A stretch of DNA of 64,000 nucleotides. Origin: F1-120-MAGs238 sp964484185 (lineage in GTDB: Bacteria > Planctomycetota > Phycisphaerae > Phycisphaerales > UBA1924). Position 1 is the stretch's first letter, and every line of letters starts with the position of its first letter. A program made the translations under genes and the position numbers. Location of the stretch: contig CAZAEQ010000012.1 of the NCBI GenBank assembly GCA_964484185.1, positions 40,602 through 104,601 of the forward strand, read 5' to 3'. The notes beneath the pieces were generated by a model that worked only from the letters and a program-made list of their open reading frames with translations, had not been told where the DNA came from and searched no databases. Positions 1 to 8,618 of this stretch are shown in pieces.

Positions 1-2
1 AT

Positions 3-491
3 GCAGTATTTTCAGTCAGTTGTACCACGCGTCCAAAGACCGACGCTGATGTCGATGGGGTGGATTACCACTTTGTTGATGATGAGGCGTTTGAGGCGAT
101 GAAAGCCAAGGGCGAGTTTCTTGAGACGGCGGGCATCTATGGGAAGAAGTACGGGACGCCGCGGGCGTGGACACTTGAGCAGCTTCGGCGCGGTCGTCTG
201 GTGATACTCGAGATTGATGTTGAGGGCGCCAAGCAGGTGAAGCAGCAGATCCCCAGCGCGTTTTCGATCTTTGTATTGCCGCCAAATGAGAAGGCTCTGC
301 TTGATCGCCTGCAATCGCGCAAGCGTGAAGATCAGGCCTCGATCATGAAGCGATTCAGCGCGGCACAGAGCGAAATTGACAACGCGAGAAAGTGCAATAT
401 CTACGACTTGTTCATCACCAATGAGCAGAAAGAGCCGTCGATTGCTCAGGCAATTGCTGCGGTGGAAAAGCGGCGCGGATTGAAGCGATAG
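3..491 (+). CDS. gmk: Guanylate kinase, 5'-truncated by window edge
   Basis: Guanylate kinase phosphorylates GMP to GDP with ATP in the cytosol. The reading frame is already open at base 3 and gives 162 residues. It opens with a GMP-binding stretch (SVSCTTRP, then DGVDYHF), followed by the GEFLE and GxxYGTP segments and the LEIDVEGAKQV block typical of the family. The N-terminal P-loop lies outside the window, so the true start is not visible. An internal ATG at base 60 would remove essential substrate-binding residues and is not the start. The gene converges on the outer-membrane efflux gene, with only 10 bp between the two stop codons. Identification is secure because several family blocks occur in the right order. 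Confidence 0.93.
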   Translation, partial: AVFSVSCTTRPKTDADVDGVDYHFVDDEAFEAMKAKGEFLETAGIYGKKYGTPRAWTLEQLRRGRLVILEIDVEGAKQVKQQIPSAFSIFVLPPNEKALLDRLQSRKREDQASIMKRFSAAQSEIDNARKCNIYDLFITNEQKEPSIAQAIAAVEKRRGLKR

Positions 492-501
492 TACAGAAGG
501 T

Positions 502-2220
502 TCAGTTTCCGCCAGCAGCCGGGTCGTTGATTTTCTCTTCTGGCGGCGGGTAATAGATCTGCGGATCGGGCTGAGCTACAGGTTCCCAGTCAACTTTGGC
601 AGCGCCGAGAAGTGTGCCGGTTGCAAATGCGAGGTCAACTTGCGCGGTCTGATAGTCGGTGATGGCGCGAATTTCGGCAAATTGAGATTCGGCGAGGCGG
701 GTGGATGCATCGAGCACGTTGGTGGAAGTTGAAAGTCCAACGCTGAATTGACGTTCTTCAGCCCGCAAGCTTCTGGTTGAGAGCGCGGTGGATTGTCTGG
801 CTGCGAGAATGCGCTGCCAACCGGTATCGAGTTCATCGATCGCGTTCAGCACTTCCTGGCGAATGGCGAGTTGCTGCTGTTCCTTTGATGCGAGGCGTTG
901 GAGCCGCTCAAGAATTGCCCGGCGCACGCGGCTGCGAGCCGCCTCGTTACCGAGCGGGACTTCGAGATTGAGACCGACCTGCCAATCTTCGAAGTTATTC
1001 TGTTTGAGCATCTGGAACGCATCCTGGGTCGAGCCGCCCAGGCCGTTGATGCGGTAGGTGTAGTCGAGCGAGAGCAGGGGAAGGGCGCGATTCTTCTCAA
1101 GACCGATTGTGGCGGCGTCGGCGGCCAGTTGAAGTTCGGTCTGCAGCATTTCCATGCGAAGCGAAAGCGCCTTTTGTACCAGCTCGTCGCGATTGAATAG
1201 ATACTCCACAGGATCGGGCTCTGTGGAAAGTTGTACGATGGTGGTTGTGTCCACGGTGAGGCCGGGGAGATTCAGGATGCGCTTGAATTCGCGCTGGGCT
1301 TGCAGGATGTTGTTCTGTGCGACAATAATGGTTTCCAGCCGCTGAGCCAGGCCTGCTTCTGCACGAACGGTTTCGATTTCGGCGGCGGTCTGGGCGGTGA
1401 CGCGGCGAGTAGCTCGGCCCAACTGAACATCGGCGAGCTCGTACTGCTGCTGAGCGACTTCCAGTTCTTTGCGAGCGCGATAGAGACGCCAGTAAGCCCG
1501 GTCGATCGCGGCGAGCTGGCGGATTGCTTCAAGCTTGGTGCGAGCCTCGGAGACCTGCTGGTTGTACTGTGCGATTCGAATGCCGGCGGTATTGGCGCGG
1601 CGTCCGGCGCCGCGAAGGAGCGGCTGCGAGATAGAGAACTCAAGATCGGCCGTGCTGGCCGGGTTGAGTGTTGAGAACGAGTTGTTGTTTCGACTTTGTC
1701 CAACGGGGAGCGCAACGTTGACAGTGCCGCCGGTCAAGAGAGGCATGCGAACGCCGGGAGTTACAGTCACACTGCGTGATTGGGCAGAATTGAGCGAGGA
1801 AGAGGTGGGTGAATCAAAGTCGTTGGCGGAAACGCGGGTGGTAAACGCGGATTCAAAGCGAGCTTCTTCTTCTGATACGCTCTGGGCGGCGATGGTGGGC
1901 GCAAAAAGCTGTGCCTTCAGGTCAAGATTGTTTGTGAGGACGCTTATTCGGGCATCTTCGATCGTGATGTCGAATTTTTCGAGAGAGTCAAAGCGTTTGC
2001 GGAGTTCATTGGCAGCTGTCTGCTGCTGTTGTTCAGGCTTTTTGTAAGTCTGAACATCGAGACGTTCCAAGGAGCGGAGGCGCTCGACCGGGAGTCGGGT
2101 CTGACCAGGTGTATCTTGAAAGAACGGGTGATCATCATGGCAGCCTGGCAGCGCTGCAAAAGCGGCGAGAGCCAGAAGAATCGTGGGTGTGCGAAGACGG
2201 CGTGAGTGAGAATCATTCAT
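502..2220 (-). CDS. TolC-like outer-membrane efflux lipoprotein
   Basis: This 572-residue protein is predicted to be the outer-membrane channel of the tripartite exporter encoded just upstream. I place the start at 2220 (MNDSHSRR) rather than at an upstream codon, because that start leads straight into a lipoprotein signal with an LPGC lipobox (Cys27). The body is long, Ala/Gln/Arg-rich and helical with two related halves, as in the OEP (TolC/NodT) family; typical pieces are EISQPLLRGAGR-like and LSLDYTYRINGLGG. The start overlaps the permease stop by 8 bp, which suggests translational coupling. It is the last gene of a four-gene operon. The substrate is unknown. Confidence 0.85.
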   Translation of the reverse strand: MNDSHSRRLRTPTILLALAAFAALPGCHDDHPFFQDTPGQTRLPVERLRSLERLDVQTYKKPEQQQQTAANELRKRFDSLEKFDITIEDARISVLTNNLDLKAQLFAPTIAAQSVSEEEARFESAFTTRVSANDFDSPTSSSLNSAQSRSVTVTPGVRMPLLTGGTVNVALPVGQSRNNNSFSTLNPASTADLEFSISQPLLRGAGRRANTAGIRIAQYNQQVSEARTKLEAIRQLAAIDRAYWRLYRARKELEVAQQQYELADVQLGRATRRVTAQTAAEIETVRAEAGLAQRLETIIVAQNNILQAQREFKRILNLPGLTVDTTTIVQLSTEPDPVEYLFNRDELVQKALSLRMEMLQTELQLAADAATIGLEKNRALPLLSLDYTYRINGLGGSTQDAFQMLKQNNFEDWQVGLNLEVPLGNEAARSRVRRAILERLQRLASKEQQQLAIRQEVLNAIDELDTGWQRILAARQSTALSTRSLRAEERQFSVGLSTSTNVLDASTRLAESQFAEIRAITDYQTAQVDLAFATGTLLGAAKVDWEPVAQPDPQIYYPPPEEKINDPAAGGN

Positions 2221-3451
2221 GGCGAAGAGCTTCAATCGGATCGAGGCGTGATGCCTTGATTGCGGGGAACATGCCGAACACCACACCGGTGGCAGCGCAG
2301 AAACCAAGAGCCAGGCCGACGGCCCACGCGGGGACACCGGCATCAGCCAGTGGCGAATCGGGTATGAATTTTACAGCGAACACGACGGCGAGACTCAGTG
2401 CCAGTCCGACGCAGCCGCCGACCATGCAGAGGACGACCGCTTCGACAAGGAACTGAGAAAGTACAACGCCCGGCTTTGCACCGACGGCTTTTCGCAATCC
2501 GATCTCGCGTGTGCGTTCGCTGACAGAGACGAGCATGATGTTCATGATGCCGATGCCGCCAACGAGGAGGGAAATGCCTCCGATGCCCGCGGAAGCGACG
2601 GTGAAGATGCTGGCGATTTTCTTGAACTGTTCGATGAACTGTTCAATCGCTTCGACGCCGAAGCTGTTTGGGTCGCCAGGAGCGAGTTGGCGCATGCGGC
2701 GCATATATGCGGTAATTTCCGCCTTGGCGTCTTCGTGCAATTCGGGGCGGAGCGTGGTGGCCATGACATAGAGGCCGCGTTCGGATCGCATGGTGAGCGC
2801 GGTAGCAAAGGGAATGAAGATTTCAGATTGTGCTTCCCCGCCGCCAAACATGGGGGAAACTGCTTTGGTTTCGACAACACCGACAATGAGAAAGCGCCGC
2901 TTGTCGGCGAGGAGATATTGACCGACCGGATTGGAATCGAGGCGAAGTTCGGCGATGGCTTTGTCGTTCACATAACACACCTGGCGTCGTTCATCTTCGT
3001 CGATAGAAGAGAAGGGGCGGCCCTGGATAATTGCGCGAACTTCGATGTTGTGCCAACTGGAGCGAATGCCTTGAATGGTAACGGTGGGTTCGGTGCGTTC
3101 ACCGAACTGCACTTCTGCGCCAAAGCCGAGCACTGGAGTGAGCTCAGCAAGACTGGGGCAACTTGCGAGCATGCCATCAGCTTCGAGCGTGGTCATGCGG
3201 ATTTGGCGCCAGGTGTATCGGCCGGGCGCTTCACGTGGCATGCGAGGGAAGACCCAGACGCGATTGGCGCCCAGTGAGGCGAACTGTTTGAGAATGGAGC
3301 CTTTGAGACCGTCGACGGCAGCGACTGTGACAATGATCGCAAAAACCGCGATGATGATGCCGAGCGTGGTGAGCATGGCGCGGACTTTGTTTGCCCAGAT
3401 CTGCGAGAGCGCGAGCACCACTGTCTGGAGGAGCAATCGAATGATGATCAT
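2213..3451 (-). CDS. MacB-like ABC transporter permease (FtsX domain)
   Basis: This 412-residue inner-membrane protein has the MacB layout. There is one N-terminal transmembrane helix (about 18-40, after NKVRAMLTTLG), a large periplasmic domain (about 50-270) and three C-terminal helices. The family-defining stretch SERTREIGLRKAVGA follows the second helix. It should transmit ATP hydrolysis by the separate ATPase to the periplasmic adaptor and outer-membrane channel. Its start overlaps the ATPase stop by 4 bp, and its stop overlaps the channel start. In classical MacB the ATPase and permease are fused; here they are split into two genes, as in many LolCDE/YknYZ-type systems. Export of a peptide, lipid or antibiotic is possible; nothing in the sequence decides which. 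Confidence 0.9.
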   Translation of the reverse strand: MIIIRLLLQTVVLALSQIWANKVRAMLTTLGIIIAVFAIIVTVAAVDGLKGSILKQFASLGANRVWVFPRMPREAPGRYTWRQIRMTTLEADGMLASCPSLAELTPVLGFGAEVQFGERTEPTVTIQGIRSSWHNIEVRAIIQGRPFSSIDEDERRQVCYVNDKAIAELRLDSNPVGQYLLADKRRFLIVGVVETKAVSPMFGGGEAQSEIFIPFATALTMRSERGLYVMATTLRPELHEDAKAEITAYMRRMRQLAPGDPNSFGVEAIEQFIEQFKKIASIFTVASAGIGGISLLVGGIGIMNIMLVSVSERTREIGLRKAVGAKPGVVLSQFLVEAVVLCMVGGCVGLALSLAVVFAVKFIPDSPLADAGVPAWAVGLALGFCAATGVVFGMFPAIKASRLDPIEALRHE

Positions 3452-4245
3452 GTGGCGGCTCCTGTGGCAGCAACGGCCGGGGCAGGTTCAAGCTTGGCCT
3501 GCTCGAATGCGGCATTGGCAACTTGAAGCATGGAGCGGAGGTATTCCTGATGAATCGGGTCTTTCTCGGTGGTGTTGTCGGAGACGATTTTGCCGTCGCG
3601 GAGGCGGATGATTCGCTTTGCATGGCCGGCGATATCTTCTTCGTGGGTCACGATGATGATGGTCTGGCCTTCATTATGTAGAGCCTTGAAGAGGTTGATG
3701 ATTTCGAGGCTGGTTGCGGAATCGAGGTTGCCGGTTGGCTCATCGGCGAGCACGATGCTGGGGCCGTTGACCAGCGCGCGGGCGACGGCGACTCGTTGGC
3801 GCTGGCCGCCGGAAAGCTGATTTGGCTTGTGGTGCATGCGGTCGGCGAGACCGACGCGCTTGAGCGCGGCTTTGGCGCGTTTTGATGCGCCGAACCAGTT
3901 GGTGGGCGAATAGATCAGCGGGAGCATGACATTGTCGAGCGCGGTGGCGCGGTTGAGCAGTTCAAAGCTCTGGAAGACAAATCCGATCTGAGTGTTGCGA
4001 ACGTGAGCGAGGTCGGCTGCGCCCATTTTCTGAGTTTGAATTCCATTGAGTTCGTAGACGCCGGCGGTTGGTCTATCGAGGCAGCCCAGGATATTCATGA
4101 GCGTGGACTTGCCGGAACCGGACTGACCCATGATGGCGACGAACTCGTTTTTCTGAATGTCAAGATCGATGCCGCGGAGAGCGTTGACGCGCTCCTGTCC
4201 GACGCGGTAGATCTTCTGGAGTTGGCTGATTCGGATGAGTGGCAT
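3448..4245 (-). CDS. MacB-like ABC transporter ATP-binding protein
   Basis: The 265-residue protein is a complete ABC ATPase of the MacB/LolD type. Walker A GQSGSGKST is at residues 40-48, the Q-loop FVFQSFELLNR near 89-99, the signature LSGGQRQR at 144-151 and Walker B IVLADEP at 164-170, followed by TGNLD and the H-loop VTHEE. The C-terminal tail of about 40 residues is longer than usual and Ala/Glu-rich. It lies 21 bp downstream of the adaptor gene and overlaps the permease start by 4 bp (ATGA), so the subunits are probably made together. Confidence 0.93.
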   Translation of the reverse strand: MPLIRISQLQKIYRVGQERVNALRGIDLDIQKNEFVAIMGQSGSGKSTLMNILGCLDRPTAGVYELNGIQTQKMGAADLAHVRNTQIGFVFQSFELLNRATALDNVMLPLIYSPTNWFGASKRAKAALKRVGLADRMHHKPNQLSGGQRQRVAVARALVNGPSIVLADEPTGNLDSATSLEIINLFKALHNEGQTIIIVTHEEDIAGHAKRIIRLRDGKIVSDNTTEKDPIHQEYLRSMLQVANAAFEQAKLEPAPAVAATGAAT

Positions 4246-4266
4246 AAGTGAGCAGTGCGTTGAAAC

Positions 4267-5577
4267 TTAGAGATCTGGCGCGTTTTCGTCTTCGCCGCCC
4301 TTTGACTTCTTTTCACCTTCAGGTGCGGCCTTTGTGTCAGACATTCGTGCAAGCTTCTGACCATCTTTGAGATTGATGAGCGACTTGGCAGGGCCCGTGA
4401 CGATTTCATCGTCGACGGAAAGTCCGGCGAGGATGATGGTGGTGGTGAGATCGCTTGCGCCGACGGAGACGGGGACACTCACAGCTTTACCGTCGACGAT
4501 TTTGTAAACGACGCGGGCGAATTTCTTGGCGCGATCCAGATGTGAGCTGCCGTCTACCACTGCCTTGGGCAATTCGTCAATCGCGCGATCAACGATCGCC
4601 TGACTGGGGACTTTGATCGCATCGGTGATGGTCTGTACCTGAACATCTACGTTTGCTGTCATGCCGGTCTTGAGCGCTGCACCCTCGCGGATCGTGAGCA
4701 GGACTTCCACTTCAAAATACTTGGTTCCGTCGCGATCGACCTGCATCTGCGGCACAACGCGCTGAACAACTCCTTCGAAATCCAGATTGCGGAACGCGTT
4801 CACATACACGCGAGCTTTTTGATTTATCTCGATGGGAGCGATATTGGATTCATCAACCTTGGCGCGAACCAGCATGTTGGAGAGGTCGGCTACTTCCATG
4901 ATCACGCTGGAGGCGTTATTGAGCGTACCGATCATGACCAGTTCGCCGACTTCCGCAGAGACCTTGGTGACAGTTCCATCGAATCCGACTCTGATGGTTG
5001 TGTTTTCAAGGTCGCGCTCGGCGCGAACGATTCGGGCGCTGGCAGACTCAATGCCGTGTTCGCTGGCGGCGACATTGGCGAGCATTTGTGCGACCTGGGT
5101 TTCGACCTGGTCGAGTTCGGACTTGGCGATGTCTTTAGTGGAATAGAGCTCTTTCTTGCGGCCCAGTTCAACCTGGAGGTTGGCGAGCTGGGCCCGAGTA
5201 CCCTCGAGTCGGGCTTTCTCGGCCATCATGTCGGCCTTCGCGGCGTCGAGCGCGGCCTTGAGGTCACGGTCGTCCATGCGAACCAGGAGGTCGCCTTTTT
5301 TTACCTTTTCGCCGCCTTTGTAGGGGAGTTCGACGATTCGGGCGGAGACTTGGGAAGAGACCTGAACTTTGGTTCGAGCCTCGACCTGGCCGGGAGCCGA
5401 GACGACGCGGACCAACTCGCCTTTCACCGGTTTTTCGAGGCGGACCTCGTTGGGCTTAGAGCCGGGATTGAATTTCTCTTCGAGCTTCTTGTAGGTTCCG
5501 GACGAGTACACCCAGTACCCGCCGCCGGCACAGCCTGCGAGGAGGACAAGGGCGATTGCGATTAACCATTTCCACAC
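4267..5577 (-). CDS. MacA-like periplasmic adaptor (membrane fusion protein)
   Basis: This 436-residue protein should bridge the inner-membrane ABC transporter and the TolC-like channel. It starts at a GTG (5577) preceded by a GGGGAG ribosome site. The N-terminus is one hydrophobic helix ending in LLAGC, so it is either a lipoprotein or a signal anchor. Next come a biotinyl-lipoyl half (GGEKVKKGDLLVRMD), a coiled-coil hairpin rich in Ala/Glu/Lys (about 105-190), the second lipoyl half, and beta-barrel segments ending in a charged Lys/Glu tail. It is the first gene of the exporter operon, so its upstream region (5578-5735) is the likely promoter zone. Confidence 0.9.
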   Translation of the reverse strand: MWKWLIAIALVLLAGCAGGGYWVYSSGTYKKLEEKFNPGSKPNEVRLEKPVKGELVRVVSAPGQVEARTKVQVSSQVSARIVELPYKGGEKVKKGDLLVRMDDRDLKAALDAAKADMMAEKARLEGTRAQLANLQVELGRKKELYSTKDIAKSELDQVETQVAQMLANVAASEHGIESASARIVRAERDLENTTIRVGFDGTVTKVSAEVGELVMIGTLNNASSVIMEVADLSNMLVRAKVDESNIAPIEINQKARVYVNAFRNLDFEGVVQRVVPQMQVDRDGTKYFEVEVLLTIREGAALKTGMTANVDVQVQTITDAIKVPSQAIVDRAIDELPKAVVDGSSHLDRAKKFARVVYKIVDGKAVSVPVSVGASDLTTTIILAGLSVDDEIVTGPAKSLINLKDGQKLARMSDTKAAPEGEKKSKGGEDENAPDL

Positions 5578-5735
5578 TCAGGCACACTCCCCGATTTGTT
5601 GACGCACCAGCACTCCCGCGAGCGAAATAGGATAACCGGGAGAATAGACGACCGATACGGCAGCGGAGTCTTATTGGGAGTTCGGGGCTCGTTCTTGCAC
5701 AATCGCGTTTCGGGTTCGTATCGTGTTATCTATGC

Positions 5736-5775
5736 AAAAAGCACGAACCCGGCCACGCAAGGTTGCCGGGTTCGT
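5736..5775 (-). terminator. Rho-independent terminator after the PEP-CTERM gene
   Basis: An 11-bp perfect stem (ACGAACCCGGC at 5743-5753 pairing with 5765-5775) closes an 11-nt loop. On the minus strand it is followed by a run of five T. It sits 26 bp past the stop of the PEP-CTERM gene and upstream of the exporter operon, separating the two transcription units. Confidence 0.85.
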
Positions 5776-5801
5776 CAGAAGTCACTTTGATTTATGGGAG
5801 A

Positions 5802-6476
5802 TCAGCGGCGACGGCGGCTGATGAACAGACCACCCATGCCAAGAACGGCGAAGGCGCCGGGGGCGGGAATGGTTGGACCAACAACAACGCTGCCGAATTG
5901 TGCTGCGTCAGTTGCCCAAACATTCACCCCGATGGTCTGGAAGCCCCACTGTACGTGACGAGCAGCATCATTCACGAGCGCGAGACTGATGCTGAACGCG
6001 CCTGGGGTGGCAGTCATCGTTGTGATATTGAACGATGAATAGTCGGGCGCGAAATCCTTGATGAAAATCAGGGTGGTGTGAGCGCTGGTGAAGGTGTTGG
6101 AGAGAACGTTGCCCTCAAAAGTCAACGTGCCGCTGTGGACGCCGGTTGTCTCGATGTAGAGATTGGCTTCCATGATCTTGTTGCCCTGGGCACCCGGGCC
6201 GCCGCCGCCAATGTACCAGTAGGGATTGGTGTCGCCAATGGTGTTCACTGAGAGCGTGACAGATGGAGCGGCGTCGTTGAATGACGCGTTGAGATCGGCG
6301 GTGCCCCAGGGGCTGCCGAACTGGAACGCCCCACCATCACTGGGCAAATTGAAAACGTTCATGTATCCGAGCCAGCCAGCCCCGGAGTTGCCAACGGTGA
6401 CGGTGGAGTCAGCGTTTACAATTGCCGCCATGCCAGCCGAGGCGAGGATCGCGATAAAACTACAGGCTTTTTTCAT
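5802..6476 (-). CDS. Secreted protein with PEP-CTERM-like sorting tail
   Basis: A 224-residue exported protein. The start at 6476 (MKKACSFIAILASAGMAAIVNA) is chosen because it gives a clean signal peptide and is preceded by AAGGAG seven bases upstream; the longer frame would put 39 unrelated residues in front. The mature part is Gly/Ser/Thr/Asn-rich, presumably beta-sheet, with no recognised enzyme motif. The C-terminus PAPGAFAVLGMGGLFISRRRR is a PEP-CTERM-like signal: a Pro motif, a hydrophobic helix and an Arg cluster, of the kind processed by exosortases. No exosortase is encoded in the window. The promoter region contains two related operator-like sites (6580-6596 and 6727-6740). Confidence 0.82.
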   Translation of the reverse strand: MKKACSFIAILASAGMAAIVNADSTVTVGNSGAGWLGYMNVFNLPSDGGAFQFGSPWGTADLNASFNDAAPSVTLSVNTIGDTNPYWYIGGGGPGAQGNKIMEANLYIETTGVHSGTLTFEGNVLSNTFTSAHTTLIFIKDFAPDYSSFNITTMTATPGAFSISLALVNDAARHVQWGFQTIGVNVWATDAAQFGSVVVGPTIPAPGAFAVLGMGGLFISRRRR

Positions 6477-6579
6477 GTCTCTTCTCCTTCGAAAATTCGC
6501 ACTATTACATACAGATGGAGACAGAAACGGCTTCTGACCCCGATTGCTTTGTTCAAAACTAACACAAATGAACCAGCAT

Positions 6580-6596
6580 TGCAACTGTTTCATGAA
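6580..6596. repeat. 17-bp direct repeat, copy 1
   Basis: TGCAACTGTTTCATGAA occurs here and again, identically, at 6721-6737, with start points 141 bp apart. Both copies lie upstream of the PEP-CTERM gene, at about 105-120 and 245-260 bp from its start codon. Confidence 0.8.
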
Positions 6597-6720
6597 GTGT
6601 TTCTTAAAGTTGGTCGAGAATATTGTGTCGATCCGTCATTTACTTGATTTTATACGAACAAAACCTAGAAATACCCGGATTTCATTGTCAGCGGCTATTG
6701 GTTATGGGACTGATTATTGG

Positions 6721-6740
6721 TGCAACTGTTTCATGAAACA
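6721..6740. promoter_or_regulatory. Repeat copy 2 with 14-bp palindrome, operator-like
   Basis: The second copy of the 17-bp repeat extends into TGTTTCATGAAACA (6727-6740), a perfect 14-bp palindrome. A repeated dyad upstream of a secreted-protein gene suggests a binding site for a dimeric regulator. The protein is unknown and the role is inference. Confidence 0.5.
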
Positions 6741-6804
6741 ACAGGCTCCCCCGCTTCGAGAGAGGTTGGAGACTGCGGAGTGAGATTCTGTGGTGGTCAG
6801 AGGT

Positions 6805-7839
6805 TCAGCAGTTCGAATAGGCGTCGACGAAGTCGAGATAGTCGAAGAAATCGATGACCTCATCGTTATTGAAATCGGCAATGGGATCGTTGTCTGCAAA
6901 TGCGCTGACGAAGTCAAGATAGTCGAAGAAGTCGATGGCGCAATCGCCGTTGAAGTTTGCAGCACAGTCGCGGTTAAAGCCTTCGACGATGACGATCTGG
7001 TTTCCGCCGCCGAACGTGGAGAAGATGAAGGAGCCGGTGATCGGGTCGCGAACACCGCCTTCAGCGCCACCGAGGCCGGAAATCATGACGCGGCGGGTGG
7101 CGGGGATGGGGTCGCCGTTGGCATCGAGTTCATACGCGGCAACGCTACCGGATCCATACTCACACACAAGGCAGCTCGGAACAAGAAAACCAGGGTTGCC
7201 GGCGCCGACGAAGACAATACCTTCCGGGCCACCCCCGATGAATATGTCGACGTCGTTATTGCGCGTCATTGTGTACACGCCCAGCACTGGATCGCTGATG
7301 GTGAAATCGTACCAGCGACCAGACCCATAGCTTGCGATTTTGAGGCGACTGGCACCGGGAAAGCCGGCTGGCACAAACTGGCAGGTACCTGTCGATCCGG
7401 CAACTCCGAAGTCTCCGAGACTGACCGTAGAAGCTGGCGCTGCGGACCCAAAGGGGATTTGATGCAGAAGATTATTGCTGTAGGTAGTCACAAAGATCGT
7501 GTTGTTTGGCGCGATGGCCACGCCACCATCGATGTTCGGCGCGCTCGAGTAGAGCGTGCCTGGTCCGGCAATTCCAGTGATGGCGTTGTTTGAATCTCGA
7601 TTTATGGGCACTGCGTAGAGAGCGCCACTTGCGCTGTTCGCAGCGCCGCCGACAAGAAGAATATTGGGATTTCCGGGCATGAAGTTGATGCCGCCCAGAT
7701 TTGAGGGAACAGCTGCGGGGCTGCCCAGCGAGCGAATGTTGTAACATGCGCTAAATTCAGGATTGATAACTTGTGCGTTGCACACAGCGATTGCGAAACA
7801 TGCCGATGCGGCGGCGACGATCATGGCTTTCGATAGCAT
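6805..7839 (-). CDS. Secreted GC-type dockerin protein, propeller-like
   Basis: This 344-residue protein has a signal peptide (MLSKAMIVAAASACFAIAVCNAQ). Its body contains repeated short motifs such as GGINFMPGNPNILLVGG and GGVAIAPNNTIFVTTYSNN, reminiscent of beta-propeller blades. From about residue 291 it carries the two-repeat dockerin-like tag (CAANFNGDCAIDFFDYLDFV, a spacer, then DFNNDEVIDFFDYLDFVDAY) and ends in NC where most relatives end in GC. In the first EF-hand loop the calcium ligands Asp/Asn at positions 1, 3, 5, 9 and 12 are essentially kept. No catalytic motif was seen. Function beyond export and tag-mediated attachment is unknown. Confidence 0.82.
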   Translation of the reverse strand: MLSKAMIVAAASACFAIAVCNAQVINPEFSACYNIRSLGSPAAVPSNLGGINFMPGNPNILLVGGAANSASGALYAVPINRDSNNAITGIAGPGTLYSSAPNIDGGVAIAPNNTIFVTTYSNNLLHQIPFGSAAPASTVSLGDFGVAGSTGTCQFVPAGFPGASRLKIASYGSGRWYDFTISDPVLGVYTMTRNNDVDIFIGGGPEGIVFVGAGNPGFLVPSCLVCEYGSGSVAAYELDANGDPIPATRRVMISGLGGAEGGVRDPITGSFIFSTFGGGNQIVIVEGFNRDCAANFNGDCAIDFFDYLDFVSAFADNDPIADFNNDEVIDFFDYLDFVDAYSNC

Positions 7840-7880
7840 TTCGGTACCTTCACTTTCAGATTATCAGTCTACTGGCTGTG

Positions 7881-8618
7881 TCAATAGGGAGAGGTATCTG
7901 CGGGCCCGGGCGCCGGGTTGATAACCGAGCCACATTCTGGACATTTCGGGCTTTTGAGGTCTTTCAGCTGGTAGCTGCAGTATGGGCACATGCCGCGGGA
8001 AAGCAGGTTTTGAGCTTTGACAATCTGAATCCATGAGGGAATGAGGAGTACCCAGGAAAGGGACCAGATGAGAAGGATTGAAAGTACGAGAAAGATTCCG
8101 TTATAGAGGTAGCCTCCATACAGAGGTTCGGATGTGTATACGTTTGCATCAGCCAGTCTCTGGATTACTTCCTTAGGAGATCCGGTGGACACGAGATGCT
8201 GCAGTGCCACCGTTCGTTGCTTTTTCTCGGACTGTGCGTCGGGACCTGGCCAGATGACAAGAGTTTCAAACGTTTCGCGGCGGGTGAGCGCAAGGAATCC
8301 GGATTCAATCTGGACGGGCGGGTTGTATACCACGACTACTGCATCTGGCACCAATCCATCAGCGATTCGCGTGGCTTCATCCCAACTTTCAGCATTGGGG
8401 TCGGAGCCGACCCAGCCTTGGTCACTCTTGCGAAGAACAATCGGTTTGGTCTGATTTGCGAGCGGATTGATATACGAGTTTGGGTCCTGGCCCCGAATCA
8501 GTCGGCCAATCTGTGATTGGGTGTGACTATCCCATTTTGGAAGCAGGAAAATGAGAATAAGAAGCAGCACTGAAAGTACAGCGGAGGCGACGGGGAGCTT
8601 GATTTTCCTTGCAGTCAC
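7881..8618 (-). CDS. Membrane protein with C-terminal zinc ribbon
   Basis: A 245-residue protein with a transmembrane helix at about 11-28, a soluble domain of about 130 residues, a second helix near 168-190 and a C-terminal zinc ribbon. The four metal ligands are Cys211, Cys214, Cys226 and Cys229 (CPYC and CPECG). Ribbons of this CPYCxYxLxxLxSPKCPECG style are, from memory, common on small membrane proteins in Planctomycetota, and their role is not established. The ribbon would face the same side as the N-terminus if only two helices are present. The gene lies about 40 bp upstream of the dockerin gene in the same direction and may share a transcript. Confidence 0.72.
   Translation of the reverse strand: MTARKIKLPVASAVLSVLLLILIFLLPKWDSHTQSQIGRLIRGQDPNSYINPLANQTKPIVLRKSDQGWVGSDPNAESWDEATRIADGLVPDAVVVVYNPPVQIESGFLALTRRETFETLVIWPGPDAQSEKKQRTVALQHLVSTGSPKEVIQRLADANVYTSEPLYGGYLYNGIFLVLSILLIWSLSWVLLIPSWIQIVKAQNLLSRGMCPYCSYQLKDLKSPKCPECGSVINPAPGPADTSPY

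Larger units (their letters stand above)
6477..6804. other. 328-bp intergenic region upstream of the PEP-CTERM gene
   Basis: AT-richer than its surroundings. It holds the AAGGAG ribosome site of the PEP-CTERM gene and a 17-bp direct repeat whose second copy contains a perfect 14-bp palindrome. Open frames here (for example 6544-6783) have no coding character. No terminator could be found for the dockerin gene that ends at 6805. Confidence 0.6.

Noticed and set aside
6544..6783. Open frame of 79 codons in the PEP-CTERM promoter region
   Set aside because: It starts inside the repeat region, has no ribosome site and no resemblance to known proteins.
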